Assembly (NCBI GenBank): GCA_003450735.1
Contig: DMEZ01000015.1
Coordinates: forward strand, 85,180 to 149,179
DNA length: 64,000 nucleotides
Reading direction: 5' to 3'
Source: Elusimicrobiota bacterium
Lineage (GTDB): Bacteria > Elusimicrobiota > Elusimicrobia > UBA1565
Shown piece after piece: positions 45,881 through 52,800 of this stretch (its first letter is position 1; each line of letters starts with the position of its first letter). Both the position numbers and the translations under genes were made by a program. A model generated the notes under the pieces. That model saw nothing but the letters and a program-made list of their open reading frames with translations, was not told the origin of the DNA and did not search any database.

Positions 45881-46105
45881 ATGGGACAAAATAACAATAA
45901 ATCGAAGAAGGATCTTGTGGCGGCCATTATTGGAAGGGCTGTCGAATGTCGGATGCCTGTTGCAGTATTCACGCAGAAGGCAAAGAAAAAACTCATCGAT
46001 AAGCTGTTGGCAGTGAAGACAGGTGTGGGGCGGCGTAAAATACGGTCAAAACATTTCCCGAAACAGCAGTGGGAAGCGATTGCACAGGCTGGGTGGGGTA
46101 TATGA
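45881..46105 (+). CDS. Small basic protein of unknown function
   Basis: The protein has 74 residues, Lys/Arg-rich, with a G-rich ribosome site before ATG 45881. The body is predicted helical (KSKKDLVAAIIGRAVECRM, then KAKKKLIDKLLAVKTGVG). It overlaps the next frame by 4 bp (ATGA), which implies coupling. No family recognised; the basic charge suggests nucleic-acid binding. Confidence 0.5.
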   Translation: MGQNNNKSKKDLVAAIIGRAVECRMPVAVFTQKAKKKLIDKLLAVKTGVGRRKIRSKHFPKQQWEAIAQAGWGI

Positions 46106-46335
46106 AGGCACCGCTATATGTCGACGATACTCCTGGGCTGGGAATGTGCGACATGGCAAAGAGAGCGACGGGTCTCGCTCAGGGGCTGAGGCACAAGGGA
46201 ACGCGGTCGCGATTGGTGGTGTTTCCGCAATTGAATCAGATTTGCCTGGGAGTTGCCTGACAATGGCTCAATTATTGGCGTCAGGTCACGAAGGGCTCCA
46301 ACTGGAGATGGATACTTTTAGAATCGCAAGGGGAG
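46102..46335 (+). pseudogene. Decayed fragment resembling the DnaB helicase C-terminal domain
   Basis: The frame from 46102 reads PLYVDDTPGLGM, close to the DnaB element YIDDTPGL, and then a compressed LVVFPQLNQ, close to the DnaB SQLNR element. It stops at 46260. The neighbouring frame continues with LLASGHEGLQLEMDTF and RGGND, close to the DnaB LRESGxIEQDAD...RGGND region, up to 46335. Together these suggest a shortened, frameshifted helicase remnant of phage or plasmid type. The match is by eye only. The 52-residue first part could be expressed. Confidence 0.35.
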
Positions 46336-46338
46336 GAA

Positions 46339-46983
46339 ATGACTCTTGAAGAACATCGCGTTGAACCGATGGTATTTAGGTGGCTCAAGAATAAAGGGTA
46401 CGCATGCAAGAAGGGAGATAATGTCGATATCGAGGCGTATGGGAGTGGAAGATTGGAGCGGGTGGTAGAAGCGAAGGGAGACCAGTTTCATAAATCAGGA
46501 GTTCAAAAAGGCCGGGTGAATGATGGGGCGCTTCGTAATGCGTTCTTCATGGGGCTGGGGCAAATTCTTATGGCGCATACCCGCCACTCGGAATCAAAGA
46601 TATCCCTTGCGGTTACCGGCATGTACTCGGCGTTAATCAGAAAATATGCGGATGTGCTCAGGAGAGTTAACGCTTCGGTCATCTGGGTATCACGAGATCG
46701 AATTTATGAGGATGACCTTTCATCTATTAAGCGGAGGGATAATTCCCACTCACCCAAACAGGATAGCCGCGTTGGGTGGAGAGGCCAGGGACATCCTGAT
46801 GGCGAGTTTAGATGCGGTGTTGCGCAGTTCAAAGTTAGGGATGGGAAATTGGTGGATGTGGAGATCGCCGGGAAACAGCGCAGACATATAAAAAAATATT
46901 CAGAGTTATGTGAATGTCTGAAAATTCATGTGGGGGGAGATAGTGCAGCAAGGGCGCTTCGTCGCAAATCGAGAAAAAATTGA
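46339..46983 (+). CDS. Putative PD-(D/E)XK nuclease-like protein
   Basis: The protein has 214 residues, with GGGGAGG just before ATG 46339. The N-terminal half has the outline of a restriction-endonuclease-like fold: a helix (EPMVFRWLKNKGYA), then NVDIEAYGSGRLERVVEAKGD, where D and ExK fit the PD-(D/E)XK pattern, then helical segments and VNASVIWVSRD. The C-terminal third is basic. It probably acts on DNA and may be a defence or mobile-element nuclease. AT-richer than the genome background. Confidence 0.5.
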   Translation: MTLEEHRVEPMVFRWLKNKGYACKKGDNVDIEAYGSGRLERVVEAKGDQFHKSGVQKGRVNDGALRNAFFMGLGQILMAHTRHSESKISLAVTGMYSALIRKYADVLRRVNASVIWVSRDRIYEDDLSSIKRRDNSHSPKQDSRVGWRGQGHPDGEFRCGVAQFKVRDGKLVDVEIAGKQRRHIKKYSELCECLKIHVGGDSAARALRRKSRKN

Positions 46984-46996
46984 TAAGGAGCGTGTT

Positions 46997-47506
46997 ATGA
47001 AAAGCATCTATTCATCTGCGCTGATCGGAATCTTGAAAGATTCCAAACGCAACAAACCCGAGCTTAAACACAAAGGCAAACGTAAAGGCAGGACATTTTT
47101 GGAGGAATTCCGGCTTCTAAAAAAAGGAGTCATCATTCCAGTGATGGAGCATTTCGGCAAACAGCTTGCTGCTCATGGACACTCATTTGCGATTAATGCT
47201 GGGATGAATAATACGATGTCGAGTTCATTCGCAAGCATGTCGGCAGATGCCGTTGAGATGCGGGTCTCTCCGAAGGGCGGCAGGAATCGGCGGGAAGGCC
47301 GCGTGATTTCTTTTGATGCGGTGCCGGAGCATCATTTCAATATCCCCAACGGGAGACCCCGATCTGTAATATTGGCGTGTTTTGGTAACTATGGGAGGGC
47401 ATTGAATATTAAGAGAGTCGATCGTCGTTATATCGAGAGGTTCGTATTCAGCGCTCTTGCCGAGGTCTTTGATAATACAGAATGCTATGTGCATTTCTTG
47501 GCGTAG
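46997..47506 (+). CDS. Island protein of unknown function
   Basis: The protein has 169 residues from ATG 46997, with AAGGAG 7 nt upstream; it starts 13 bp after the nuclease-like gene. It is basic, with KHKGKRKGR near the N-terminus and a mixed alpha/beta body. I recognise no domain. It is the last gene of the AT-rich island before the right structured repeat. Confidence 0.55.
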   Translation: MKSIYSSALIGILKDSKRNKPELKHKGKRKGRTFLEEFRLLKKGVIIPVMEHFGKQLAAHGHSFAINAGMNNTMSSSFASMSADAVEMRVSPKGGRNRREGRVISFDAVPEHHFNIPNGRPRSVILACFGNYGRALNIKRVDRRYIERFVFSALAEVFDNTECYVHFLA

Positions 47507-47548
47507 GTGAAACGACGCAAGCGGTAATCGGAAGTCCGACGCCTTGAA

Positions 47549-47625
47549 TGATAGGAACTTGCCTGTTATCTCAACTAAGTCAGGCGGCCGTTGAACTATC
47601 AAGCCCCGGGCGACCGGGGCTCTAG
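47549..47625 (+). repeat. Right structured direct repeat flanking the AT-rich island
   Basis: This is the second copy of the element at 45252-45326. Here the helices are TGATAG (47549-47554) with CTATCA (47596-47601) and GCCTG (47561-47565) with CAGGC (47581-47585). The stems differ in sequence from the left copy but keep pairing, while the linker GGCCGTTG and the GC-rich hairpin are kept. Confidence 0.75.
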
Positions 47626-47644
47626 GCAGTACTTGCAGATCCTC

Positions 47645-47857
47645 TCAGACCTGCAGGTCGAAAGTTCTCGCATCCTTGCTCCTGGTTAGGGTGAGCGACC
47701 GCTTGTTGGCGACCAGGAGATACCCGTGGAGCGCGTCGAGCAGGTTCTTCTTGGCTTCCCGCACCGTCTCGCCTTCCGAGACGCAGCCCGGCAGCATAGG
47801 GATCCAGGCTGTATAGCCGCCTTCGGGCTGCGATTCCAAGATGGCAGTCAGCTTCAT
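47645..47857 (-). CDS. HicB-like protein
   Basis: The protein has 70 residues with the HicB/UPF0150 pattern: KLTAILESQPEGGYTAWIPM, PGCVSEGETVREAKKNLLDA and the AL..YL helix. HicB proteins are antitoxins or solitary HicB-fold proteins; no HicA mRNA interferase is next to it. It has its own promoter, TTGAAT, a 17-bp spacer and TACACT (47869-47864), 6 nt before ATG 47857. That spacing makes this start preferable to the ATG two codons upstream. Confidence 0.7.
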   Translation of the reverse strand: MKLTAILESQPEGGYTAWIPMLPGCVSEGETVREAKKNLLDALHGYLLVANKRSLTLTRSKDARTFDLQV

Positions 47858-47863
47858 TGCCAT

Positions 47864-47892
47864 AGTGTAAGCGCGAGACTTCGCCAATTCAA
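47864..47892 (-). promoter_or_regulatory. Promoter of the HicB-like gene, leaderless-type
   Basis: On the minus strand: TTGAAT (47892-47887), a 17-bp spacer, TACACT (47869-47864), and 6 nt to the start. Confidence 0.55.
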
Positions 47893-47909
47893 GAGGAGAC
47901 AACAGTTGC

Positions 47910-48332
47910 CTAGAAGAACTTCATCAAGAACTCCCGCGGCGTGAGTATCGCGATGCTCCGGTAGTGCTTCAGCGGCCGGATGTGCCGCATGTTCCCCGTC
48001 ACGATGACGTCTGCGTGCGCCTCCAGCGCGCACTCGAGGACGCGGTTGTCGGAATCCTTGCATCGTATCTCGGAGATCCGCATCTGCGGCGAGATGACGG
48101 AGTGCTGCTCCGCGAGTTCGGAGATCACGGCGTCGGCGGCGCCATCCGCCAGTCCGACCTTCCGAATCAAGACATGCCGGAGTTCAGCCAGGATTTCGGG
48201 AGAGCTGAATGCCTTGAACGCGCGGGCTTCCAACAAATCGAGGATCAGGCCTGTCGTTTCCCCGGGGAAAGCGATGGCGGACACGAGCACGTTCGTGTCC
48301 AAAACCACGCGGAGCTCATTCGCGCACCTCAT
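47910..48332 (-). CDS. PIN-domain toxin (COG1569-like), fourth acidic residue altered
   Basis: The protein has 140 residues. PIN features: LDTNVLVSA (D12), E50, DSDNRVLECAL (D95) and ADVIVTGN, then ILTPREFL at the end. In this family the TG is normally followed by Asp; here it is Asn (N114). PIN toxins are Mg-dependent RNases, so activity may be reduced. It overlaps the upstream RHH antitoxin gene by 17 bp, a typical toxin-antitoxin arrangement. Confidence 0.85.
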   Translation of the reverse strand: MRCANELRVVLDTNVLVSAIAFPGETTGLILDLLEARAFKAFSSPEILAELRHVLIRKVGLADGAADAVISELAEQHSVISPQMRISEIRCKDSDNRVLECALEAHADVIVTGNMRHIRPLKHYRSIAILTPREFLMKFF

Positions 48333-48561
48333 CGACCATGTCCTCGATGTCTTTCATGGTCCGCACGCCCCGCTTCTTCAGGCCCTCGGCGACGCGCTCT
48401 CTCAGGGAGGCGAAACGTTCCCTCTTGGTGATGTAGTTCCGCAGGGCTTCCCGGACCAAGTCGGATTTCGAGCGGAATTCCTTGCGGGCGACCTTCATGG
48501 CCAGATCGTACAACTCCGGTGGAAGGCTGACGGTCATCTGCACGCTGATCCTCTGTGCCAT
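48316..48561 (-). CDS. Ribbon-helix-helix antitoxin
   Basis: The protein has 81 residues. The beta strand SVQMTVSLPPELYDLA followed by two helices (RSKSDLVREALRNYI) is the RHH/CopG DNA-binding fold. The C-terminal helix (LKKRGVRTMKDIEDMVDE) would bind the PIN toxin. It leads the antitoxin-toxin operon and probably autoregulates it through the palindrome at 48588-48598. Confidence 0.85.
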   Translation of the reverse strand: MAQRISVQMTVSLPPELYDLAMKVARKEFRSKSDLVREALRNYITKRERFASLRERVAEGLKKRGVRTMKDIEDMVDEVRE

Positions 48562-48587
48562 CTTTGAAGGGCCTCCAGTGAACTGTC

Positions 48588-48598
48588 TTACAATGTAA
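48588..48598 (-). promoter_or_regulatory. Likely autoregulatory operator of the RHH/PIN operon
   Basis: The palindrome TTACAATGTAA lies 27 bp upstream of the antitoxin start, and a TACAAT -10 candidate lies next to it on the minus strand. RHH antitoxins usually bind such short palindromes in their own promoter. Confidence 0.45.
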
Positions 48599-48768
48599 TT
48601 GTACCAGCCCCTTTCGATTCGCGCAAGGTCGAGGATCAGCCATACCTACATGTACGTATGACCCCCCGAAAAAGTTCCATCGAATGGGTCTTTTGCCCCA
48701 TAAACCCCCCGCCAAAAAACTATCCACAGATTCCCCATAGGGCCCCTGCGCTCCTGGAGGGGGGTATT

Positions 48769-48779
48769 GTGTCAGGCTT
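48769..48779 (+). repeat. Left 11-bp inverted repeat flanking the transposase-like gene
   Basis: GTGTCAGGCTT here is the exact reverse complement of AAGCCTGACAC at 49716-49726, which begins at the last base of the gene's stop codon. The repeats bracket the REP-associated transposase relative. Confidence 0.75.
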
Positions 48780-48801
48780 GAAAGTTTGATATATTCCCAT
48801 C

Positions 48802-49716
48802 GTGGGTAGACCCAACCGCATCCAATTCCCCGGCGCCTGCTACTACATCCAGCTGCAGGGCAACAACCGCCAGGATATCTTCCTGAGCAACCAGGACCGC
48901 CGCGTCTTCCTCCAGCTCCTGGGCTCCTACAAGGCCCGCTACGGCCTGAAGATCTTCGCCTACTGCCTGATGCAGAACTCCGTCGACCTCATCCTCGAGA
49001 CCAACCAGCCCAACCTTTCGAAGGTGATGCAGGGCTTCAACACGGCCTACACCAAGCACTTCAACCTCGAGCACGGCACCCTGGGCCATGTCTTCCAGGG
49101 GCGCTACAAGGCGCTCCTCGTCGAGAAGGACACCCACCTCCTCGAGATGACGGGCTACGTCCACCTCAAGCCGGTGCGCGACGGCCTCAAGGAGAAGCCC
49201 TGGCGCTACCTATGGTCGTCGTGCATGGCCTACGTCGAGTCGGAAGGACGGGAGCCCCTCGTGGATTCGGAGCCCGTGCTCGCGCGCCTGGCCAAGAACC
49301 GCCTCAAGCAGTCCGTCCTGTACCTCAAGTTCATCAAGGACCGCGCCAAGGCCGGGTGGGGGAGCCTTCCGCCCCACTCCGGCGTCTTCATCGGCGGCCC
49401 CGAGTTCGCTGAGACCGTCCGCAAGATCACCGGCGAACTGCCGCCCGGGGCGGACGCCCCCGCGGCCGCCGCTGCGGCCAAGGCCATCATCGCCGAGGTC
49501 CTCCAGCGCCACAACCTGGACGAGGAGCGCCTGCTCGGCCGCAGTCAGTGGCGGGAGCTCTCCGCCGTGCGCCGGGAAGCCATCTACCGCATCTGGAAAG
49601 AGGCCAAGATCGGGGTCACCGAGCTCGGCCGCATGTTCAACCGCACGCCTTCAGCCATCAGCCAGCTCATCCGGGCGATGGAAACAGCACCCAAGCCCCA
49701 AGAAATAAGTCATTAA
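48802..49716 (+). CDS. REP-associated tyrosine transposase (RAYT) relative lacking the HUH histidines
   Basis: The protein has 304 residues. It matches the TnpA-REP/RAYT pattern: ACYYIQLQGNNRQDIFLS, DRRVFLQLL, HGTLGHVFQGRYKALLVEKD, YVHLKPVRDGL and PWRYLWSS. The motif that normally reads NHxHLL reads NSVDLIL (59-65), so both catalytic histidines are replaced (S60, D62). The Tyr-bearing helix (FNTAYTKHFN) remains. The C-terminus has a DnaA-domain-IV-like helix-turn-helix (ELGRMFNRTPSAISQLI). It probably still binds DNA but cannot cut in the usual way. TATATT lies 6 nt before GTG 48802, with TTGTGT as a -35 17 bp further upstream. Confidence 0.85.
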   Translation: MGRPNRIQFPGACYYIQLQGNNRQDIFLSNQDRRVFLQLLGSYKARYGLKIFAYCLMQNSVDLILETNQPNLSKVMQGFNTAYTKHFNLEHGTLGHVFQGRYKALLVEKDTHLLEMTGYVHLKPVRDGLKEKPWRYLWSSCMAYVESEGREPLVDSEPVLARLAKNRLKQSVLYLKFIKDRAKAGWGSLPPHSGVFIGGPEFAETVRKITGELPPGADAPAAAAAAKAIIAEVLQRHNLDEERLLGRSQWRELSAVRREAIYRIWKEAKIGVTELGRMFNRTPSAISQLIRAMETAPKPQEISH

Positions 49717-49726
49717 AGCCTGACAC
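49716..49726 (-). repeat. Right 11-bp inverted repeat flanking the transposase-like gene
   Basis: AAGCCTGACAC on the plus strand, complementary to 48769-48779. It may be the recognition sequence of the ancestral RAYT. Confidence 0.75.
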
Positions 49727-49738
49727 TTGACCTTGCTT

Positions 49739-49791
49739 TAGGACATAGGGCCCAAATAGGACAGCGCCTAGGTCCCAAGCGGGCCTAGGCC
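49739..49791 (+). promoter_or_regulatory. Cluster of five TAGGnC half-sites upstream of the giant gene
   Basis: TAGGAC (49739), TAGGGCCC (49746), TAGGAC (49757), TAGGTCC (49769) and TAGGCC (49786) lie within 53 bp. TAG-containing words are otherwise rare in this GC-rich sequence, so a binding array for one regulator is plausible. Confidence 0.45.
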
Positions 49792-49825
49792 GATTAATTT
49801 CTTGGTAAAACCCTTTCGGCTCATT

Positions 49826-49851
49826 CGCGCGCGCGCGCGGTCTATTAAACT
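49826..49851 (+). promoter_or_regulatory. Promoter of the giant gene with an alternating CG tract
   Basis: TAAACT (49846-49851) lies 6 nt before GTG 49858. The expected spacer contains (CG)7 (49826-49839), a sequence able to adopt Z-DNA. No good -35 is visible. Confidence 0.45.
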
Positions 49852-49857
49852 AATAGC

Positions 49858-52800
49858 GTGATCGTGGATAAGGCGCGCAAGACGCTGGCCTCGGCCCTGG
49901 CGCTTTCCGTCGTCTTGGCCACGCCCGGGTCGCAGGCCTACGCGCAGACCATGACGCAAGCGCCCCGGACCGGCGGTCAGGCCACGGGCTTGCCGGCTTC
50001 GGCCGTCCCAGTCAAAATCCAGTTCCAGGGCATGTCCTTCCAGCCGGGAGCCCTCAAGACCGGAGCGGCTCTGCCCACGGTTTCCTTGCCGGGCGTGAGA
50101 CAGGCGGCCAGCATGCAGCAGCCGGTCCAGGCCTCCCGCATCTTCAAGCCCTTGATCCAGCAGGCGCAGAACGCCGAAAAGCCCTACGGGCTCCTGAAAG
50201 CGGTCGTGGAAGGCGTGTCCGCTTCGGCGGAGCCAGCTCCGGCGGAGAAGAACGAAGCCATCCAGCCCTCCGCCGAGACCCTCCAGGGCGAGGGCTCCTC
50301 CCGGGAATGGGCCGAGAAGAGCTTCGACGAGCTCAAGGACGGCGTGGCCGCCATCCCGGCCGTGCGGGCCGTGGGCGCCGAGGAAGCCGCCGACCTGCTC
50401 TCCCAGGGCGGTCAGACCTCGGTCTACAGCTACGAGACCGGCTCCTTCCAGACCGTGGACGGCCGCTCCCTGGCCGAGGCCGTTCGGGCGGGGCGCTTCC
50501 TGGCCGCGACGGACGCCGAGGGCCGCATCGCCCTGACCCCGGCCCCCGCCCTCGAGGACGCCCCCGAGGCTTCCGTCGAGACCCCGGCCCCCCAGGCTTC
50601 CGACAAGAACATCGAGGAGGACTTCTTCGGCTGGCGGCGCGTGCGCGGCGCCCGGCACGACCCCTCACTCAAGGCCCTGCCCGCGAGCGCGGACGAGGCC
50701 CGCATCATCGAGCAGATCTCCCGACAGTTCGGCCTCCAGCACGCCAAGATCGTCGAGATGGGCGAGCGCTACCGCATCAAGGGCCGGGCGGCGTGGTTGG
50801 CGGTCTACGACCGGCTCCAGCGCGCGAACCGCGAGGAGTTCTCGCACCTCGACTCCAAGAAGTACGAGGGCGGGCTCCTATCGGAGACCGTCGGGATGCT
50901 GCTCGTGAAGCTCGGCCTCAAGAAGAAGAGCGAGGACGCCTCCTGGCGCAAGCTCGCCAACAAGAGCTACGCGCCCGGGATGCAGGGCGCCCTGGAGCGG
51001 GCTCTCGAGTTCCACAAGCACGTCCTCGGCGCCCTGGTGCGCTTCCCCTACCACCTCTTCGACATGTTCATCTTCGGCTACTTCCGCCGGAACATCTCCT
51101 ACGAGTTCTTCCACGGCACCGAGGACTTCTTCGCGGTGCGCGACGCCCTGGAGAAGAAGCGCGCCGCCGAGGAGGGGGGCTGGCTGGAGCAGAAGCCCAC
51201 CGCCGAGCGCTGGCTCGAGGCCGCCATGAGCCGCTCGCGCCTGCAGGAGGCGACGCTCCTCGACAAGCTGCGCGCCACGCTCGCGGGCCGCATCGTCCTG
51301 CGCTGGCTGGTGACCCCCCTGCTCCAGCCCCTCGCCCAGTTCGTCTGGCGCCGGGCGACGATGGCCCTCCTGAGCGCGGCCGCGATGGGCCTCGTGAGCG
51401 GCCTGCTCCCCATCCCCATCCTCGCGATCCACCTCACGGCCCTCCCGGTGCTCGGCCCCGCCCTGGTCGGCCTCCAGCACGCCCTCCCGGCCCTGATCTT
51501 GAACATCCCCATCGTGGGCGAGGCCGCCTCCGCCATCCTCGGCAACGGCCTCAACGCGCTCATCGGCGACCTCTCGGTGGGGCCCCTGCTCAACTCGCTC
51601 GTGCTCTCGACCTTCATGACCTTCCCCGCGGCGCTCAAGCAGCGCTTCATGGACGGCCGGCACGGCACCCTCTCCCCGCCGCGCGCCCTGAGCGCGCTCT
51701 GGTGGCGCGGCGTCGTCGGCACCTTCTTCAGCCCCAAGTTCTGGTGGCAGAACCTCAAGTCCCTGCTCGGCCTCATGACGGTCGGGGCCGAGATCGAGGG
51801 CGTGATGACCTACGCCGGGGCCTTGGACGCGGCCTTCACCCCGGCGTTCAAGGCGGCGACGGGCCATGAGTTCAGCCTTTTCCACACCGTGGCCGCCGCA
51901 GTGGAGCGGCCCGAGGGGCAGAGCCCAATCCCCTTCGGCGGCGCCATCACCTGGGGCAACATCCTCATCTACAAGCTGCAGGACGCGCTCGGCTTCAACC
52001 TGACCGACTCGGTCTACCGCCTCACCCGCGGCGTCGTCTCCGGCCTCCAGCACGACCCCGTCCTCGATGCCATCGAGGCGGGGGGGGCGGGGGGAGGGGC
52101 GGCCGGAGCCTCGGGGGTCGCCGCCGTGATCGGCGCCCTGACCCAGCGCGCCGACCCCGACCGGGGGTTCGTCGCCGGCACCCCGGCCCAGATGAAGGAG
52201 CGGGCCGAGGCCGCCAGGCGCGGGGCCGGCGAGATCGAGCGCGAGATGGGCGAGGTGCGCGAGCGCATCCGCGGGCTCGAGGCGCAGGCAGCCCTCCAGC
52301 GCGGACGACTCGACGCCCTCAAGACGCAGAGCGAGCCGGTCCAGGACGCCGAAAGGGCGCGCTATTTCGAGCTCCTCAAGGCCCTCCAGGAGGGGCAGGA
52401 CGAAAAGGCGATCCGCTCCAAGATGGCCGAGATCCGCGACCTGAGCGCCGGCCGGCCCGAAGAGGCGGCCCGGCTCGAGTCCCTCAAGAAGCTCGAGGCC
52501 TTCTACGACGCCGTCCTGCTCCCGCAGACCAAGAACCCGGGCCACGCCGACGACCTGGCCGTCCGGGAAGCCTCGCTGAAGGCCCTGCAGAACGTGCTCG
52601 ACGGCCTCTCGGGCGAGCGCCCCGAATTCCGCCCGCGCCAGGGCACCGCGGAACGCGTGGACGCCGAGACCGAGAAGCGCATCTCGGAGCTCGCCGGGCA
52701 GATCGAGGACCTGCGCGGCCAGGCCAAGGCCGAGCTCGCCAACCGCGAGGCTTTGGGCAAGCTCCTATCCTCCCTCAACACCTCCCGCAACGCCGCCCTG

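Noticed and set aside
45260..47625. Integron attC sites at the two structured repeats (GTTGGAC and GTTGAAC match GTTRRRY)
   Set aside because: The paired RYYYAAC core is missing at the right distance on the same strand, and no integrase is present.
45252..47625. tRNA genes at the structured repeats (reverse strand reads TAGTTCAACGG, like a D-arm)
   Set aside because: No anticodon arm, T-arm or acceptor stem can be formed around it.
48719..48728. Replication origin near a DnaA-box-like CTATCCACA
   Set aside because: There is a single imperfect box with no cluster, no AT-rich unwinding element and no dnaA or dnaN nearby.
48769..49726. Complete active insertion sequence around the RAYT gene
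   Set aside because: Inverted repeats are present, but the HUH catalytic histidines are gone and no target-site duplication is evident.
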